Assembly: GCA_963739045.1 (NCBI GenBank)
Contig: CAVTYY010000005.1
Location: 986,405 to 1,050,404 of the forward strand
DNA: 64,000 bases
Reading direction: 5' to 3'
DNA from: Halobacillus_B sp963739045
Lineage (GTDB): Bacteria > Bacillota > Bacilli > Bacillales > Halobacillaceae
The notes beneath the pieces were generated by a model. It was given only the letters and a program-made list of their open reading frames with translations, was not told the origin of the DNA and did not search any database. Numbering within the stretch: position 1 is the first letter of the stretch; the number at the start of each line of letters is the position of its first letter. A program made the translations under genes and the position numbers. Below are positions 1 through 8,135 of this stretch, piece after piece.

Positions 1-430
1 AAGAATTGTGAAAAAAACCTACGGCGACCGCCCCAAATAAAAAGAGCGGACTGGAAGCATTGGTGAATGCCACTAGTCTTTCGGCTTCAATCCGGGTAAC
101 TTGTCCACTCTTCCTTAAATCAACTGTCCATTTTGCTCCGGAGGGATACCCGCTGGCCATACCCATCACCCATACAAACCCTCCTGCTCCGGGGACATTG
201 AATAATGGCCGCATTACTCTTTCACACAACGCACCCAGTCCATGGACCACTCCGAATCCAATCAGCAGCTCAGCTGTAATGAAAAAGGGAAGTAAAGCAG
301 GAAATACAATCTCCCACCAGAGATTTAAGCCTCTTAAACTGGCTGTTAACGCTTCTTTTGGAAAGAAAATAAGTGCAGAGGTCAGTCCCAGTGATAAGGT
401 TGTGAGAAATAAGGTTTTTAATCTGGCAAT
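1..430 (-). CDS. ylbJ: Sporulation integral membrane protein YlbJ, 5' part (truncated by window edge)
   Basis: Reading the minus strand gives an open frame that runs off position 1. It contains the stretches WWEIVFPALLPFF, ELLIGFG, MGMASGYPSGAK and ERLVAFTNASSPLFLFGAVA, which match the N-terminal third of YlbJ, a polytopic membrane protein needed for spore cortex formation. It is divergent from ylbK, as in B. subtilis. The homologous N-terminus (LKTLFLTTLSLGLTSAL, first membrane helix) has no ATG, GTG or TTG close to it. An AAGAAGGGG Shine-Dalgarno at about 437-445 lies six bases before an ATT codon at 430-428, so I place the start there. Alternative in-frame ATGs at 478 and 550 lack a ribosome site and would add residues not seen in YlbJ. 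Identity is firm; the start is inferred. Confidence 0.85.
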   Translation of the reverse strand, partial: MARLKTLFLTTLSLGLTSALIFFPKEALTASLRGLNLWWEIVFPALLPFFITAELLIGFGVVHGLGALCERVMRPLFNVPGAGGFVWVMGMASGYPSGAKWTVDLRKSGQVTRIEAERLVAFTNASSPLFLFGAVAVGFFHNS

Positions 431-610
431 GATAAGCCCCTTCTTTCCATTTACAGTTTTCTGTACTTCTAAAATCATCCATAGTAGAATGAAAATATAT
501 TTGGACCACTCACCGATTGTGCGTATCTCTATTTCAATATGTACGCTCATATGTGGTTGATTTATGCCATAAAATAAGTGCAAAGATGAGACGTCAAGGA
601 GAGATGATAG

Positions 611-1399
611 GTGGACCGTCCTAAGATTGGATTAGCCCTTGGTTCCGGGGGAGCTCGCGGATTTTCTCATTTAGGTGTCTTGAAAGTTCTTCACGATCAC
701 GGGATTCCTGTGGACTTGATTGCCGGGAGCAGCATGGGAGCTTTAGTCGGTTCTTTTTTTGCTGCTGGCCAGACTATTGATAATTTATACAAATTAGCCT
801 TCACCTTTAAGCGGAAGTATTACCTTGATTTTACTGTTCCCAAAATGGGGTTTATTCAGGGGCGCAGAATAAAGGAATATATCCGTTTATTTACATTTGG
901 TAAAACGATTGATCAATTTAATTTGCCTATGTCAATCATAGCGACAGATCTTTATGCTGGAGAGAAAAAGATTTTCACTGATGGACCTGCTAGTGAAGCG
1001 GTCCGCGCCAGTATTGGGATTCCAGGGATTTTCGTTCCTGAAAGGATTAACGATCGTTTGTATATTGATGGAGGGGTAATGGATCGTGTCCCTGTTTCTG
1101 TAGTGAAGAGTATGGGGGCAGACATCGTTATCGCTGTAGATTGTGCCCATTTCGAAGCGGACCCTAATATCACTTCCATTTATGATGTCATCATTCAAAG
1201 CATTGATATTATGCAGGATGAATTAGTAACAGCTATGGGTGTTTCCTCTGACGCGGATGTTATGATCAGGCCGGATGTATCTAAATTTAGTTCGCGGTCT
1301 TTTACCAACATTCAGGAAATTGTCACGGCAGGAGAAACAGCCGCAGCGTCTCAAATTAAACAAATACAGCAAAGGATGGCAGATTGGAAGGAGTCTTAA
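611..1399 (+). CDS. ylbK: Patatin-like phospholipase family protein YlbK
   Basis: 262 residues starting at GTG 611, with AAGGAGAG at 597-604 as ribosome site. The patatin fold signatures are in order: oxyanion loop GSGGARG (residues 11-17), nucleophile elbow G-S-S-M-G with the serine near residue 41, and the dyad aspartate in YIDGGV near residue 153. This is the Ser-Asp hydrolase layout of the RssA/YlbK group, presumed cytoplasmic or membrane-associated esterases acting on lipids; the true substrate is not known. It lies three bases before ylbL, so the two are probably co-transcribed. No signal peptide is seen. The family call is secure and the physiological role open. Confidence 0.9.
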   Translation: MDRPKIGLALGSGGARGFSHLGVLKVLHDHGIPVDLIAGSSMGALVGSFFAAGQTIDNLYKLAFTFKRKYYLDFTVPKMGFIQGRRIKEYIRLFTFGKTIDQFNLPMSIIATDLYAGEKKIFTDGPASEAVRASIGIPGIFVPERINDRLYIDGGVMDRVPVSVVKSMGADIVIAVDCAHFEADPNITSIYDVIIQSIDIMQDELVTAMGVSSDADVMIRPDVSKFSSRSFTNIQEIVTAGETAAASQIKQIQQRMADWKES

Positions 1400-1402
1400 G
1401 TT

Positions 1403-2428
1403 ATGAAAGGGAATAGAGGAATAGTTATTACCGGGGTTATTACAATCCTGATTGTGGCCTTTTTAGGGGCTTATCGTCTCCCTTATTACGTTTATAAACC
1501 AGGAAGTGCAGATGCCCTCAATCCAATAGTTGAAGTAGCGGACGGGTATAAAAGCAAAGGGGATATGCACTTAGTCACAGTTCGGGGCGGCCGTGCTACA
1601 CCTATACAGTGGCTCATCGCAAAAATTCGTCCCTACCATGAAATTTACCCGTTAGATCAAATTCGCCCGAAAGGCATTTCCGAGGATGAATACTTTCAAG
1701 CTCAGCTGCAAATGATGGAGTCTTCGCAAGAGGCAGCGAAGGTCGTTGCTTATAAAGCAGCGAATAAAAAAGTAGACATTAATTATGACGGTGTGTATGT
1801 CGTTCAAACTCTTAAAGGGATGCCTGCTGAAAAGAAACTAAAAACGGGGGACCAAATCACAAAGATTGATGGTAAAAAGATTAAAGAATCAAGTGATCTA
1901 ATAGATTATGTAGATGGTTTAAAAGAAGGCGATGAAGTCTCTCTTACGATAAAGCGTAAAGATGATGTTTTAACTAAAGATGTAAAGCTCGCGCCATTTC
2001 CTAGTGATCCTGATCGGGTAGGCGTGGGGATTTCCCTCGTTACCGATCGTTCCGTGGATGTAGACCCGGAAGTTAAAGTTAAGAGTGGAGAAATCGGCGG
2101 ACCTAGCGCAGGGCTGATGTTTTCTCTAGAAATGTATGACCAGTTAACGAAAGCAGATTTAACGAAAGGCTATCAAATCTGCGGCACGGGTGAAATCAGT
2201 TATGATGGAAAGGTTGGCAGAATTGGCGGTATTGACAAAAAAGTAGTGGCAGCGGATAAAGCAGGGTGTAAAATATTCTTTGCTCCTAATGAAGGTGGAG
2301 CGAAGGATTCTAATTATCAAGTAGCAAAGAAAGCTGCTAAAGATATTGGAACGAATATGAAAGTAGTGCCTGTAGATACTTTTGAAGACGCCTTGAATTA
2401 TTTAAAAAAATTAAAAGCTGCATCCTAA
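1403..2428 (+). CDS. ylbL: SepM/YlbL-type membrane-anchored PDZ-Lon serine protease
   Basis: 341 residues, the same length as B. subtilis YlbL. Residues about 7-27 form a single N-terminal membrane anchor (GIVITGVITILIVAFLGAY). A PDZ domain follows in the middle (GMPAEKKLKTGDQITKIDGK). The C-terminal Lon-type protease domain has the catalytic serine in GGPSAGL (about residue 235) and the dyad lysine in GGIDKKVVAADKAG (about residue 280). Known members are membrane proteases; YlbL has been linked to clearance of the damage-induced division inhibitor YneA in B. subtilis, so a role in recovery of division is inferred. A bidirectional terminator follows immediately. Confidence 0.93.
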   Translation: MKGNRGIVITGVITILIVAFLGAYRLPYYVYKPGSADALNPIVEVADGYKSKGDMHLVTVRGGRATPIQWLIAKIRPYHEIYPLDQIRPKGISEDEYFQAQLQMMESSQEAAKVVAYKAANKKVDINYDGVYVVQTLKGMPAEKKLKTGDQITKIDGKKIKESSDLIDYVDGLKEGDEVSLTIKRKDDVLTKDVKLAPFPSDPDRVGVGISLVTDRSVDVDPEVKVKSGEIGGPSAGLMFSLEMYDQLTKADLTKGYQICGTGEISYDGKVGRIGGIDKKVVAADKAGCKIFFAPNEGGAKDSNYQVAKKAAKDIGTNMKVVPVDTFEDALNYLKKLKAAS

Positions 2429-2430
2429 GT

Positions 2431-2464
2431 AAAAGCCCATCAGCGTTTAAGCTGATGGGCTTTA
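2431..2464. terminator. Bidirectional terminator between ylbL and ylbM
   Basis: AAAGCCCATCAGC at 2432-2444 pairs perfectly with GCTGATGGGCTTT at 2451-2463 around a six-base loop. A-rich and T-rich flanks suit termination in both directions. It sits between the convergent ylbL and ylbM stop codons. Confidence 0.9.
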
Positions 2465-3682
2465 TTAGTCCTGGACCACAAGAGGAGCATGATATTCTCC
2501 CTGCAGCGCTTCCACTCTTCTTTCGGCATTTAAAATACTATAATAGGCAATCGATGCTTTTTCCTCGAGATCAAGCATCGGGTGATCCATGTGCTGAGGC
2601 TGAGTGACCAAAGGAATTCGCATTTGTTTCTTTATCTGATTTAAATAGGCCTGACCGGTATGGTTCATTCCGAGTAATCTTACATAAGGTGGAAGAGGTT
2701 CATCCAGCATTACGCGGGCTTCTTCTTTTGTCGTCCCTATAAGGATATGAGCCAGTGTCCGCTGTAATCTAGTCCACGTATATCTTTTAGTTTTTAAACG
2801 TTCCATAAAATCAAGGAAGCTCACGGACCGTCGAATAGTACGTTTGATTCGGTATTCAAGTCCTTCATCGACTCCGTGAATAGACCGTAAATCTGCTTCC
2901 TTTAAGGTAAGTATTTTATATTGCAGCAGCTGAAAATAATCTTCCCAGCTGTGCCACGTCTTCATTTTCTCTTTATATTGAGTAAGTTTATCTTGAGTAA
3001 TAGATGGAATCGCGGAGGATATGTCATCCGTCAGCGAAGATTGTAGAAGTAGTTCTTTACGAATGCTTGTAGCACTGGCAATGCTGCCTTTGATGGTTTC
3101 CTCATGAAACTGATTGCTTGTCCTCTGAATCGTAAGCGGCTGAACTGATCGGGAAAGATTGAGAATTTGTTTTACATAACTGTAGCCTAATATGTTATTG
3201 GGCATCGATAGATCCATTTTCCCTTCAGTCAGACCGATACTCTTGTAACCTAACCTTGAAGCCTCAGGAAACGAATAGCCTCTGTTTAGATATTGACGGA
3301 CGGTATCGTGATAAGCAGGTGCTTTGGCGTTATAAATTTCGTTCGCTTCGATAAAATCATCGATTGAACCATGTTCACTTCCGAAACAAATTGAATCTAC
3401 GCCAGTTTCAGCGAGAATATTTACTGCACCTTTGCTGAAGTAGTCACTATGCTCAACAGCGTAGATGCAGGGAAGTTCCAGGACTAAATCAGCACCTGTG
3501 TGTAAGGCTGCTTCCGCTCTGTGCCACTTATCGATGATTGCAGGTTCGCCTCGCTGCAGGAAATTCCCGCTCATCACTGCAATCATACAATCAGCTTCTG
3601 ATACTTGTCTGGACTGTTCCAAGTGATAACGGTGTCCATTGTGAAACGGGTTGTATTCTACAATTACTCCACAAGCCTTCAT
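2465..3682 (-). CDS. tmcAL: tRNA(Met) cytidine acetate ligase TmcAL (YlbM)
   Basis: 405 residues from the ATG at 3682, which has GAGGTG nine bases upstream. A GTG twelve bases further out gives four extra residues but no better ribosome site. The N-terminus MKACGVIVEYNPFHNGHRYH contains the HxGH-type nucleotidyltransferase motif (HNGH, residues 14-17). In B. subtilis this enzyme uses acetate and ATP to form N4-acetylcytidine at the wobble position of elongator tRNA-Met. The gene is monocistronic and convergent with ylbL, as in related genomes. Nothing is truncated. Confidence 0.92.
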   Translation of the reverse strand: MKACGVIVEYNPFHNGHRYHLEQSRQVSEADCMIAVMSGNFLQRGEPAIIDKWHRAEAALHTGADLVLELPCIYAVEHSDYFSKGAVNILAETGVDSICFGSEHGSIDDFIEANEIYNAKAPAYHDTVRQYLNRGYSFPEASRLGYKSIGLTEGKMDLSMPNNILGYSYVKQILNLSRSVQPLTIQRTSNQFHEETIKGSIASATSIRKELLLQSSLTDDISSAIPSITQDKLTQYKEKMKTWHSWEDYFQLLQYKILTLKEADLRSIHGVDEGLEYRIKRTIRRSVSFLDFMERLKTKRYTWTRLQRTLAHILIGTTKEEARVMLDEPLPPYVRLLGMNHTGQAYLNQIKKQMRIPLVTQPQHMDHPMLDLEEKASIAYYSILNAERRVEALQGEYHAPLVVQD

Positions 3683-3845
3683 CGAAGATTTCACCTCACA
3701 GCTATATTTTTGTTCATATCTATTGAACGTGCGTTTTGTTTATTTTATCATGAAGAGGCGGAAAATTCGCTTGAAGCCAATAAATTTTGATATTTTTGGT
3801 AAAATAAACAAGAAAGATATTTTACAAGGGTGTAAAGAAAAAATG

Positions 3846-3874
3846 TTGACAAATGGGTAAAATCCTTTTACAAT
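3846..3874 (+). promoter_or_regulatory. SigA promoter of ylbN-rpmF
   Basis: A perfect -35 TTGACA (3846-3851), a 17-base spacer and a near-consensus -10 TACAAT (3869-3874). Transcription would start about 20 bases before the ylbN start codon and cover ylbN and rpmF, matching high constitutive expression of a ribosomal protein gene. Confidence 0.9.
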
Positions 3875-3901
3875 AACTCTTGTTGCCATGAGGTGATAAC
3901 A

Positions 3902-4435
3902 ATGAAATTTCCTCTACAAAAACTCAATCAAAGCGGCGATCAGCCCTTTATATTTGAAGATGATGTAGATATTCAAGAACTAGAGGATATGAACAATGAC
4001 ATTCGCAGGATAGATCCTGTTCATGTGAAGGGTCAAGCGAACCTTCACGGGGAAGAAGTCACGGTAAACTTTTCAATTGATGGTGAAATGATTTTACCTT
4101 GTGCTAGAACACTGGTTGATGTGAAATACCCTTTTCACATTGACGCGTTAGAAGTGTTTAGTTTATCTCCCTATGTTGAAGGGGAAGATGACTCGGAAGT
4201 TCATCCCGTTCATGGAGAAATGCTTGACTTAACGCCTTATATCAAGGAAAATGTACTATTAGAGGTTCCGACCCGTGTGTTTTCAGAGAACGATAAGGCT
4301 CATGATCAAGCCCCCCAAGAAGGGAAGGGCTGGCAGGTGGTTTCCGAGGAAGAGCAAGGAAATAAAATCGATCCTCGAATGGCTAAGCTGCAATCATTAT
4401 TGGATGATGAAGACAACAAATCAGAAAATCAGTGA
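3902..4435 (+). CDS. ylbN: DUF177 (YceD) family protein YlbN
   Basis: 177 residues from ATG 3902, preceded by AGGTGA with a five-base gap; the GTG at 3893 lies inside that ribosome site. The protein belongs to the YceD/DUF177 family, whose hallmark is a central cysteine (LPCARTLVDVKYPF) and an acidic C-terminus. In nearly all bacteria the gene directly precedes rpmF, as here, and plant and bacterial work links the family to 23S rRNA accumulation. The molecular activity is not established. It is co-transcribed with rpmF from the strong promoter just upstream. Confidence 0.9.
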   Translation: MKFPLQKLNQSGDQPFIFEDDVDIQELEDMNNDIRRIDPVHVKGQANLHGEEVTVNFSIDGEMILPCARTLVDVKYPFHIDALEVFSLSPYVEGEDDSEVHPVHGEMLDLTPYIKENVLLEVPTRVFSENDKAHDQAPQEGKGWQVVSEEEQGNKIDPRMAKLQSLLDDEDNKSENQ

Positions 4436-4470
4436 TGGTTTTCAAGTTGTAATAAAAGGAGGTGTACAAC

Positions 4471-4644
4471 ATGGCAGTACCTAAGCGTAAAACTTCTAAA
4501 AAAGTGAAGAACCAACGTCGTACTCACAAGAAATTACATGTACCTGGAATGGTCCTATGTGAAAACTGTGGAGAGTACTCAAAACCACACCATGTTTGCA
4601 AATCTTGTGGACAGTATAATGGAAAGCAAGTAGTTGAACAGTAG
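4471..4644 (+). CDS. rpmF: 50S ribosomal protein L32
   Basis: 57 residues starting MAVPKRKTSK at ATG 4471, after an ideal AAAGGAGG ribosome site. It has the basic N-terminal half and a zinc ribbon made of CENC and CKSC pairs, so it is the zinc-binding (C+) form of L32. L32 is a late-assembling large-subunit protein. The gene follows ylbN by 35 bases and is closed by a strong terminator. The reading frame extends nine bases upstream in phase, but homology fixes the start here. Confidence 0.97.
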   Translation: MAVPKRKTSKKVKNQRRTHKKLHVPGMVLCENCGEYSKPHHVCKSCGQYNGKQVVEQ

Positions 4645-4652
4645 TAATGGGA

Positions 4653-4681
4653 AAGAGCCTGATGATTCAGGCTCTTTTTTT
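4653..4681 (+). terminator. Rho-independent terminator after rpmF
   Basis: AGAGCCTGA and TTCAGGCTCT form a perfect stem with a short loop, followed by seven or more T residues. It closes the ylbN-rpmF unit. Confidence 0.92.
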
Positions 4682-4777
4682 GTTGTCTGGAAAATTATAT
4701 AATAATAAAGCTTGCGCAGTGCAGGCTGAATAAAGGTTTACTATTTTATGAGTGAACATTAAAGGGGGAGGGTGGAT

Positions 4778-5548
4778 ATGAAAGAGGTTAATTTTCATTG
4801 GCATGAGGAAGGATATGCGTCCATCGTGCTGAATCGTCCAGATAAATTGAATTCGATCACACCGCAAATGACAGAGGATTTACATAATGGTCTTGAGGAG
4901 GCTTTAAAATTTGAAGAAGAATTAAAGTTTCTTATTGTTACAGGAGCAGGGGAAAGAGCTTTTTGTTCAGGTGGAGATTTGAATGAACTTCACGGAGACC
5001 TTAGTTCTGACGATGCCTATCAAACTCTGCACCCTATGAAAGAAGTCTTGCTGAAACTTGCTCTTTTCCCTGTACCTACCATAGCTATATTGAATGGAAT
5101 TGCCCGGGGAGGCGGCTGCGAAATAGCGACAGCCTGCGATTTCAGGTATGGTTTAGCGGATGGGGAATATGGGTTTGTCCAGGCCAACCTGGGGATTTGT
5201 CCCGGCTGGGGAGGAGGGACCTTGTTATATAAACGGATTCTTCCTGTTCATGCCGCTCGCTGGCTGATGCAAGCTAATCTACATAAGGCAGAGGATACGC
5301 TTCATTCAGGCTGGCTGCACAAAATTATTACGAAAGCTGAAATAAATGGAACAGAAATATTGAAGGACTTTCTTAATAAAACACCCGTGCAATTAAGATG
5401 GTTTAAACAACAGTACTTAGCTGAAATTAATGCAGTTGAATTGAACAGACAGATGGAACTGGAAGTGAAGCAATGTGCATCGCTCTGGGAATCTGAAGAA
5501 CATAAACAAGCTGTACAAAACTTCTTAAAAACAAGAAAAAAGTCTTAA
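4778..5548 (+). CDS. Enoyl-CoA hydratase/isomerase (crotonase) superfamily protein, substrate unknown
   Basis: 256 residues from ATG 4778, with a long AAAGGGGGAGG ribosome site; a GTG at 4772 overlaps that site. Crotonase-fold landmarks are clear: NRPDKLNSIT near residue 19, the first oxyanion region FCSGGDL (62-68), and ARGGGCEIATACDF (109-122) holding the second oxyanion glycine and E115. The second catalytic glutamate of hydratases, expected 20 residues later, is Q135 (FVQANLG). Ordinary hydration chemistry is therefore doubtful, and an isomerase, hydrolase or decarboxylase role is possible. The gene sits between rpmF and ylbO, where B. subtilis has none, and looks like a lineage-specific insertion into a conserved neighbourhood. 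Confidence 0.8.
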   Translation: MKEVNFHWHEEGYASIVLNRPDKLNSITPQMTEDLHNGLEEALKFEEELKFLIVTGAGERAFCSGGDLNELHGDLSSDDAYQTLHPMKEVLLKLALFPVPTIAILNGIARGGGCEIATACDFRYGLADGEYGFVQANLGICPGWGGGTLLYKRILPVHAARWLMQANLHKAEDTLHSGWLHKIITKAEINGTEILKDFLNKTPVQLRWFKQQYLAEINAVELNRQMELEVKQCASLWESEEHKQAVQNFLKTRKKS

Positions 5549-5609
5549 ATGCTATTCTATCAACCTTCTGTCGTGCATAACTATAAACAAACGATAGAGG
5601 AGGGATGGT

Positions 5610-6086
5610 ATGGACGCCCCGAGACAAGATGCCTGGAAGGAAGAGGAAGATACTCTTTTGGCAGAAACGGTTCTCAAATATATTTGTGAAGGGAAGACTC
5701 AACTCGAAGCATTTCAGGAAGTAGCTGAACGTCTTCGTCGGACACCAGCTGCTTGCGGTTTCAGGTGGAATGCTACAGTGAGAAAAGATTACCAGAATGA
5801 GATTCAAGAAGCCAAGCTGAACCGCAAAGAAAAGCGCGCAGTCTTCGCAACGGCTAGTGCTTTAGATGATCCGCCGATGTCATTGGATGCAGCGATCTCT
5901 TTTCTAAAAGAGATGAAGATGAAGCAATACGAAACCCAGGGCAAGCAAAAGCTTGAATATGAGCTTAGACAATTAAGTGAAGATAATAAACGATTAAAAG
6001 GTCAGCTTAAGCAATTCGAAGCTGCCTGGATGGAAATGGATAAACTGGTTACATGGGTAAAAGAACGGCATAAAAGTCCATTATAA
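5610..6086 (+). CDS. ylbO: RsfA/YlbO-family prespore transcription factor
   Basis: 158 residues from ATG 5610 with a GAGGAGGG ribosome site. The N-terminal 55 residues form a Myb/SANT-like DNA-binding domain (DAWKEEEDTLLAETVLKYI, then CGFRWNATVRKDY). The C-terminal third is a coiled coil (KLEYELRQLSEDNKRLKGQL). RsfA adjusts SigF/SigG-dependent transcription in the forespore, and YlbO is its paralogue at this locus, so a sporulation-regulator role is inferred. Downstream genes on the opposite strand are separated by a terminator. Confidence 0.85.
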   Translation: MDAPRQDAWKEEEDTLLAETVLKYICEGKTQLEAFQEVAERLRRTPAACGFRWNATVRKDYQNEIQEAKLNRKEKRAVFATASALDDPPMSLDAAISFLKEMKMKQYETQGKQKLEYELRQLSEDNKRLKGQLKQFEAAWMEMDKLVTWVKERHKSPL

Positions 6087-6090
6087 ATAT

Positions 6091-6123
6091 AAAAAGGCCG
6101 CTACATCGTTCTTGTAGGGGCCT
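6091..6123 (-). terminator. Terminator of ylbP (minus strand)
   Basis: AGGCCGCTACA and TGTAGGGGCCT form an imperfect stem. On the minus strand it is followed by TTTTT, so it terminates ylbP and may also stop ylbO transcripts. Confidence 0.75.
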
Positions 6124-6135
6124 CATCTATGGGGA

Positions 6136-6621
6136 CTATTCGGTTACTTCTCTTTCCTCAACGCCGGAAGGCATCCAAATTAATGGGTTTTCACCTAAAT
6201 CCCTCTCCATATCATACTGGGCTTTCTGAAAGTCCATCTTCTCCCAAAAAACATGAGAATTGATACGGGGGTTGGTCTTAATCGGAAGCTTATAGCTTTT
6301 AGCGAAATCTACTAAGGCTTTTCCGAATCCCTGCTTTCTGTAATCGGGCAGCACTTCCAGTTTCCAAAGCTCTAAGTAATCCTGCGGAGGAACAAAATAA
6401 TGGTCATATTTCGCTTGGACGCGGTAAAGACTCATCCTTGCCACTAAAGCGCTGCCATAATATATTCCAAAGAATGGTGACTCACTATCATTTTCAACGA
6501 TATTACTTTCCAGATCCTCAAGCATGGCCAATTCCTGGTTACCATATTCTTTAAAACGCTTAAATTCTTCAAGTGTTTTATAATTCACCAGCAGTGGCTG
6601 AACTTTAATCGTAGCCATCAT
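6136..6621 (-). CDS. ylbP: GNAT family N-acetyltransferase YlbP
   Basis: 161 residues on the minus strand. The start is one of two adjacent ATGs (6621 or 6618), with AAAGGGGA upstream. The acetyl-CoA-binding motif A of GNAT enzymes is visible as VLPDYRKQGFGKALVDFA (R/Q-x-x-G-x-G/A), preceded by the LWKLEV strand. The acceptor is unknown. Gene order next to ylbO and panE matches B. subtilis. It is transcribed divergently from panE across a very AT-rich spacer. Confidence 0.85.
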   Translation of the reverse strand: MMATIKVQPLLVNYKTLEEFKRFKEYGNQELAMLEDLESNIVENDSESPFFGIYYGSALVARMSLYRVQAKYDHYFVPPQDYLELWKLEVLPDYRKQGFGKALVDFAKSYKLPIKTNPRINSHVFWEKMDFQKAQYDMERDLGENPLIWMPSGVEEREVTE

Positions 6622-6735
6622 GATGGATTCCCCTTTCTTATCTGTATCTCCCTTAATTATAATATAATTATTTACATAATGAAACGCACAATTCCTCTCG
6701 TGATAAAATTGTCCTACCCTATAAACGTAATTATT

Positions 6736-6744
6736 TGCTACAAT
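6736..6744 (+). promoter_or_regulatory. Extended -10 promoter of panE
   Basis: TGC followed by TACAAT forms an extended -10 element 37 bases before the panE start. There is no good -35 at the usual distance. Confidence 0.5.
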
Positions 6745-6780
6745 AAACTAAAGAAGTCAGACGGTTCAGGGGGGGATATA

Positions 6781-7668
6781 TTGAATATTGGCATCATAGG
6801 TGCGGGGTCGATTGGTTTATTAATCGCGGCACACCTGGGCAGAAATAATAGCGTTCATCTGTATGTGAGAAGGCAGGGGCAGAGGGATACACTTAACACT
6901 CGTGGTGTGGCATGTGATCGTGCTGAGACCGTCGAGGTTCAGGCACATTTATTAAGTGATGGGTTTCTATGTCATGACGTTATCCTGGTTACGGTTAAAC
7001 AGCATCAGATAGAAGAGATTCTTAGATCAATCAAGCAGCTTCCTGCTCACATACCGGTTATTTTTCTGCAAAACGGAATGGGTCACCTTGATAAACTAAG
7101 TTCCTTAGTTAACCCAGTACTGGTGGGGACTGTGGAGCATGGGGCTCTAAAGCTCAGTGACCGGGCTGTCAATCATACGGGTGCAGGAAAAATTACCATT
7201 GCCGCCTATTCAGATGTGGAGATGGCGGATCTTGAACGGTTAGCTTCACGGTTATCAGACCCGGACTTTAAAGTATCCTCCTATCAGGATTATTATGAAT
7301 TACTGGTTAAGAAATTAATGATAAATACTGTTATTAATCCTTTAACAGCTTTATTCCGGGTTCGTAATCATGCACTAAAATCCAACCCTTCCATACGGAC
7401 GCTCGGATACGAGTTGTGTAAAGAGGCAGCAAGTGTACTGGATCGTTCTCCTGAAACAGAGTGGGAAGAAATCCTGCGAATTGCAGAGAATACTGGTGGT
7501 AATTACTCTTCCATGGTAAAAGACCTCATGGAAAAAAGAACCACAGAAATTGATGCCATTAATGGCTACGTGGCAAAAAAGAGTCAGCATAAACTTCCTT
7601 ATCATCATTTTGTCATTGAAGCGATTCATGCTTTAGAATTTGCGAATGAAAGAGAGGGAAAAGTATGA
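6781..7668 (+). CDS. panE: 2-dehydropantoate 2-reductase (ketopantoate reductase)
   Basis: 295 residues from TTG 6781, preceded by AGGGGGGGA. The frame stays open about 100 bases upstream, but the Rossmann motif NIGIIGAGSIG must sit at the extreme N-terminus, which fixes the start. The catalytic lysine motif KKLMINTVINPLTAL is present. The enzyme reduces 2-dehydropantoate with NADPH to pantoate, a step of pantothenate/CoA synthesis; coaBC lies elsewhere in this window. The stop overlaps the next gene by ATGA, so the two are translationally coupled. Confidence 0.9.
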   Translation: MNIGIIGAGSIGLLIAAHLGRNNSVHLYVRRQGQRDTLNTRGVACDRAETVEVQAHLLSDGFLCHDVILVTVKQHQIEEILRSIKQLPAHIPVIFLQNGMGHLDKLSSLVNPVLVGTVEHGALKLSDRAVNHTGAGKITIAAYSDVEMADLERLASRLSDPDFKVSSYQDYYELLVKKLMINTVINPLTALFRVRNHALKSNPSIRTLGYELCKEAASVLDRSPETEWEEILRIAENTGGNYSSMVKDLMEKRTTEIDAINGYVAKKSQHKLPYHHFVIEAIHALEFANEREGKV

Positions 7669-8048
7669 CAGACTTTTTAATCAGCTCACTGGCCATGGTC
7701 ATCACTTTGCCGTTTCCTTTTTTATTTCTCTTTTATTTCTTTGCGCGTAAATGGTACAGGCATAAACAAAAAGCTCTTCATCAGTCCGTAACTGTGACGG
7801 CGCCAATTTTTATCGTTTCTGTCCATGTTCTGTTATTTGTTTTATTTGAAAGAAGTTTTTTTGCGTATATTATTATTATGTTATTACTACTCCTTGCCTT
7901 ATCCGTGGTTATTCAGTATAAAGTACATGATGAAATTCGGTTGTTTAAAGCCATAAAGAGCTTTTGGAGACTCAGCTTTTTATTATTTTTTGCCGTTTAT
8001 TCAAGTTTGTCGCTTTTCGGCCTGATTAATCGAATGTTCTTTTCATAA
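7665..8048 (+). CDS. DUF3397 family small membrane protein
   Basis: 127 residues with four predicted membrane segments (about 5-25, 43-60, 64-82 and 103-122) and basic loops. It overlaps the panE stop codon (ATGA). Small membrane proteins of this family sit between panE and bshC in many Bacillaceae. No catalytic residues stand out and no function is known. The start is unambiguous because of the overlap. Confidence 0.78.
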   Translation: MTDFLISSLAMVITLPFPFLFLFYFFARKWYRHKQKALHQSVTVTAPIFIVSVHVLLFVLFERSFFAYIIIMLLLLLALSVVIQYKVHDEIRLFKAIKSFWRLSFLLFFAVYSSLSLFGLINRMFFS

Positions 8049-8088
8049 ACAGATTAGGTGAAGTTCAGGGAGCTTTTTTGTACAATAC

Positions 8089-8108
8089 ATAATGGTACAT
8101 ACCATTAT
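8089..8108. promoter_or_regulatory. Perfect 20-bp palindrome before bshC (possible operator)
   Basis: ATAATGGTA, two bases (CA), then TACCATTAT: nine-base perfect arms. There is no T-run, and the short spacing makes an RNA hairpin unlikely, so a dimeric repressor site is the simplest reading. A TTGTAC element at 8078-8083 could be part of an overlapping promoter. Confidence 0.5.
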
Positions 8109-8135
8109 AAGTGTAAATAAAGGAGAAGTTCTTAT

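Noticed and set aside
60..560. 166-codon plus-strand open frame
   Set aside because: It lies antisense to ylbJ, whose reading gives clear family motifs; it has no ribosome site or recognisable domain.
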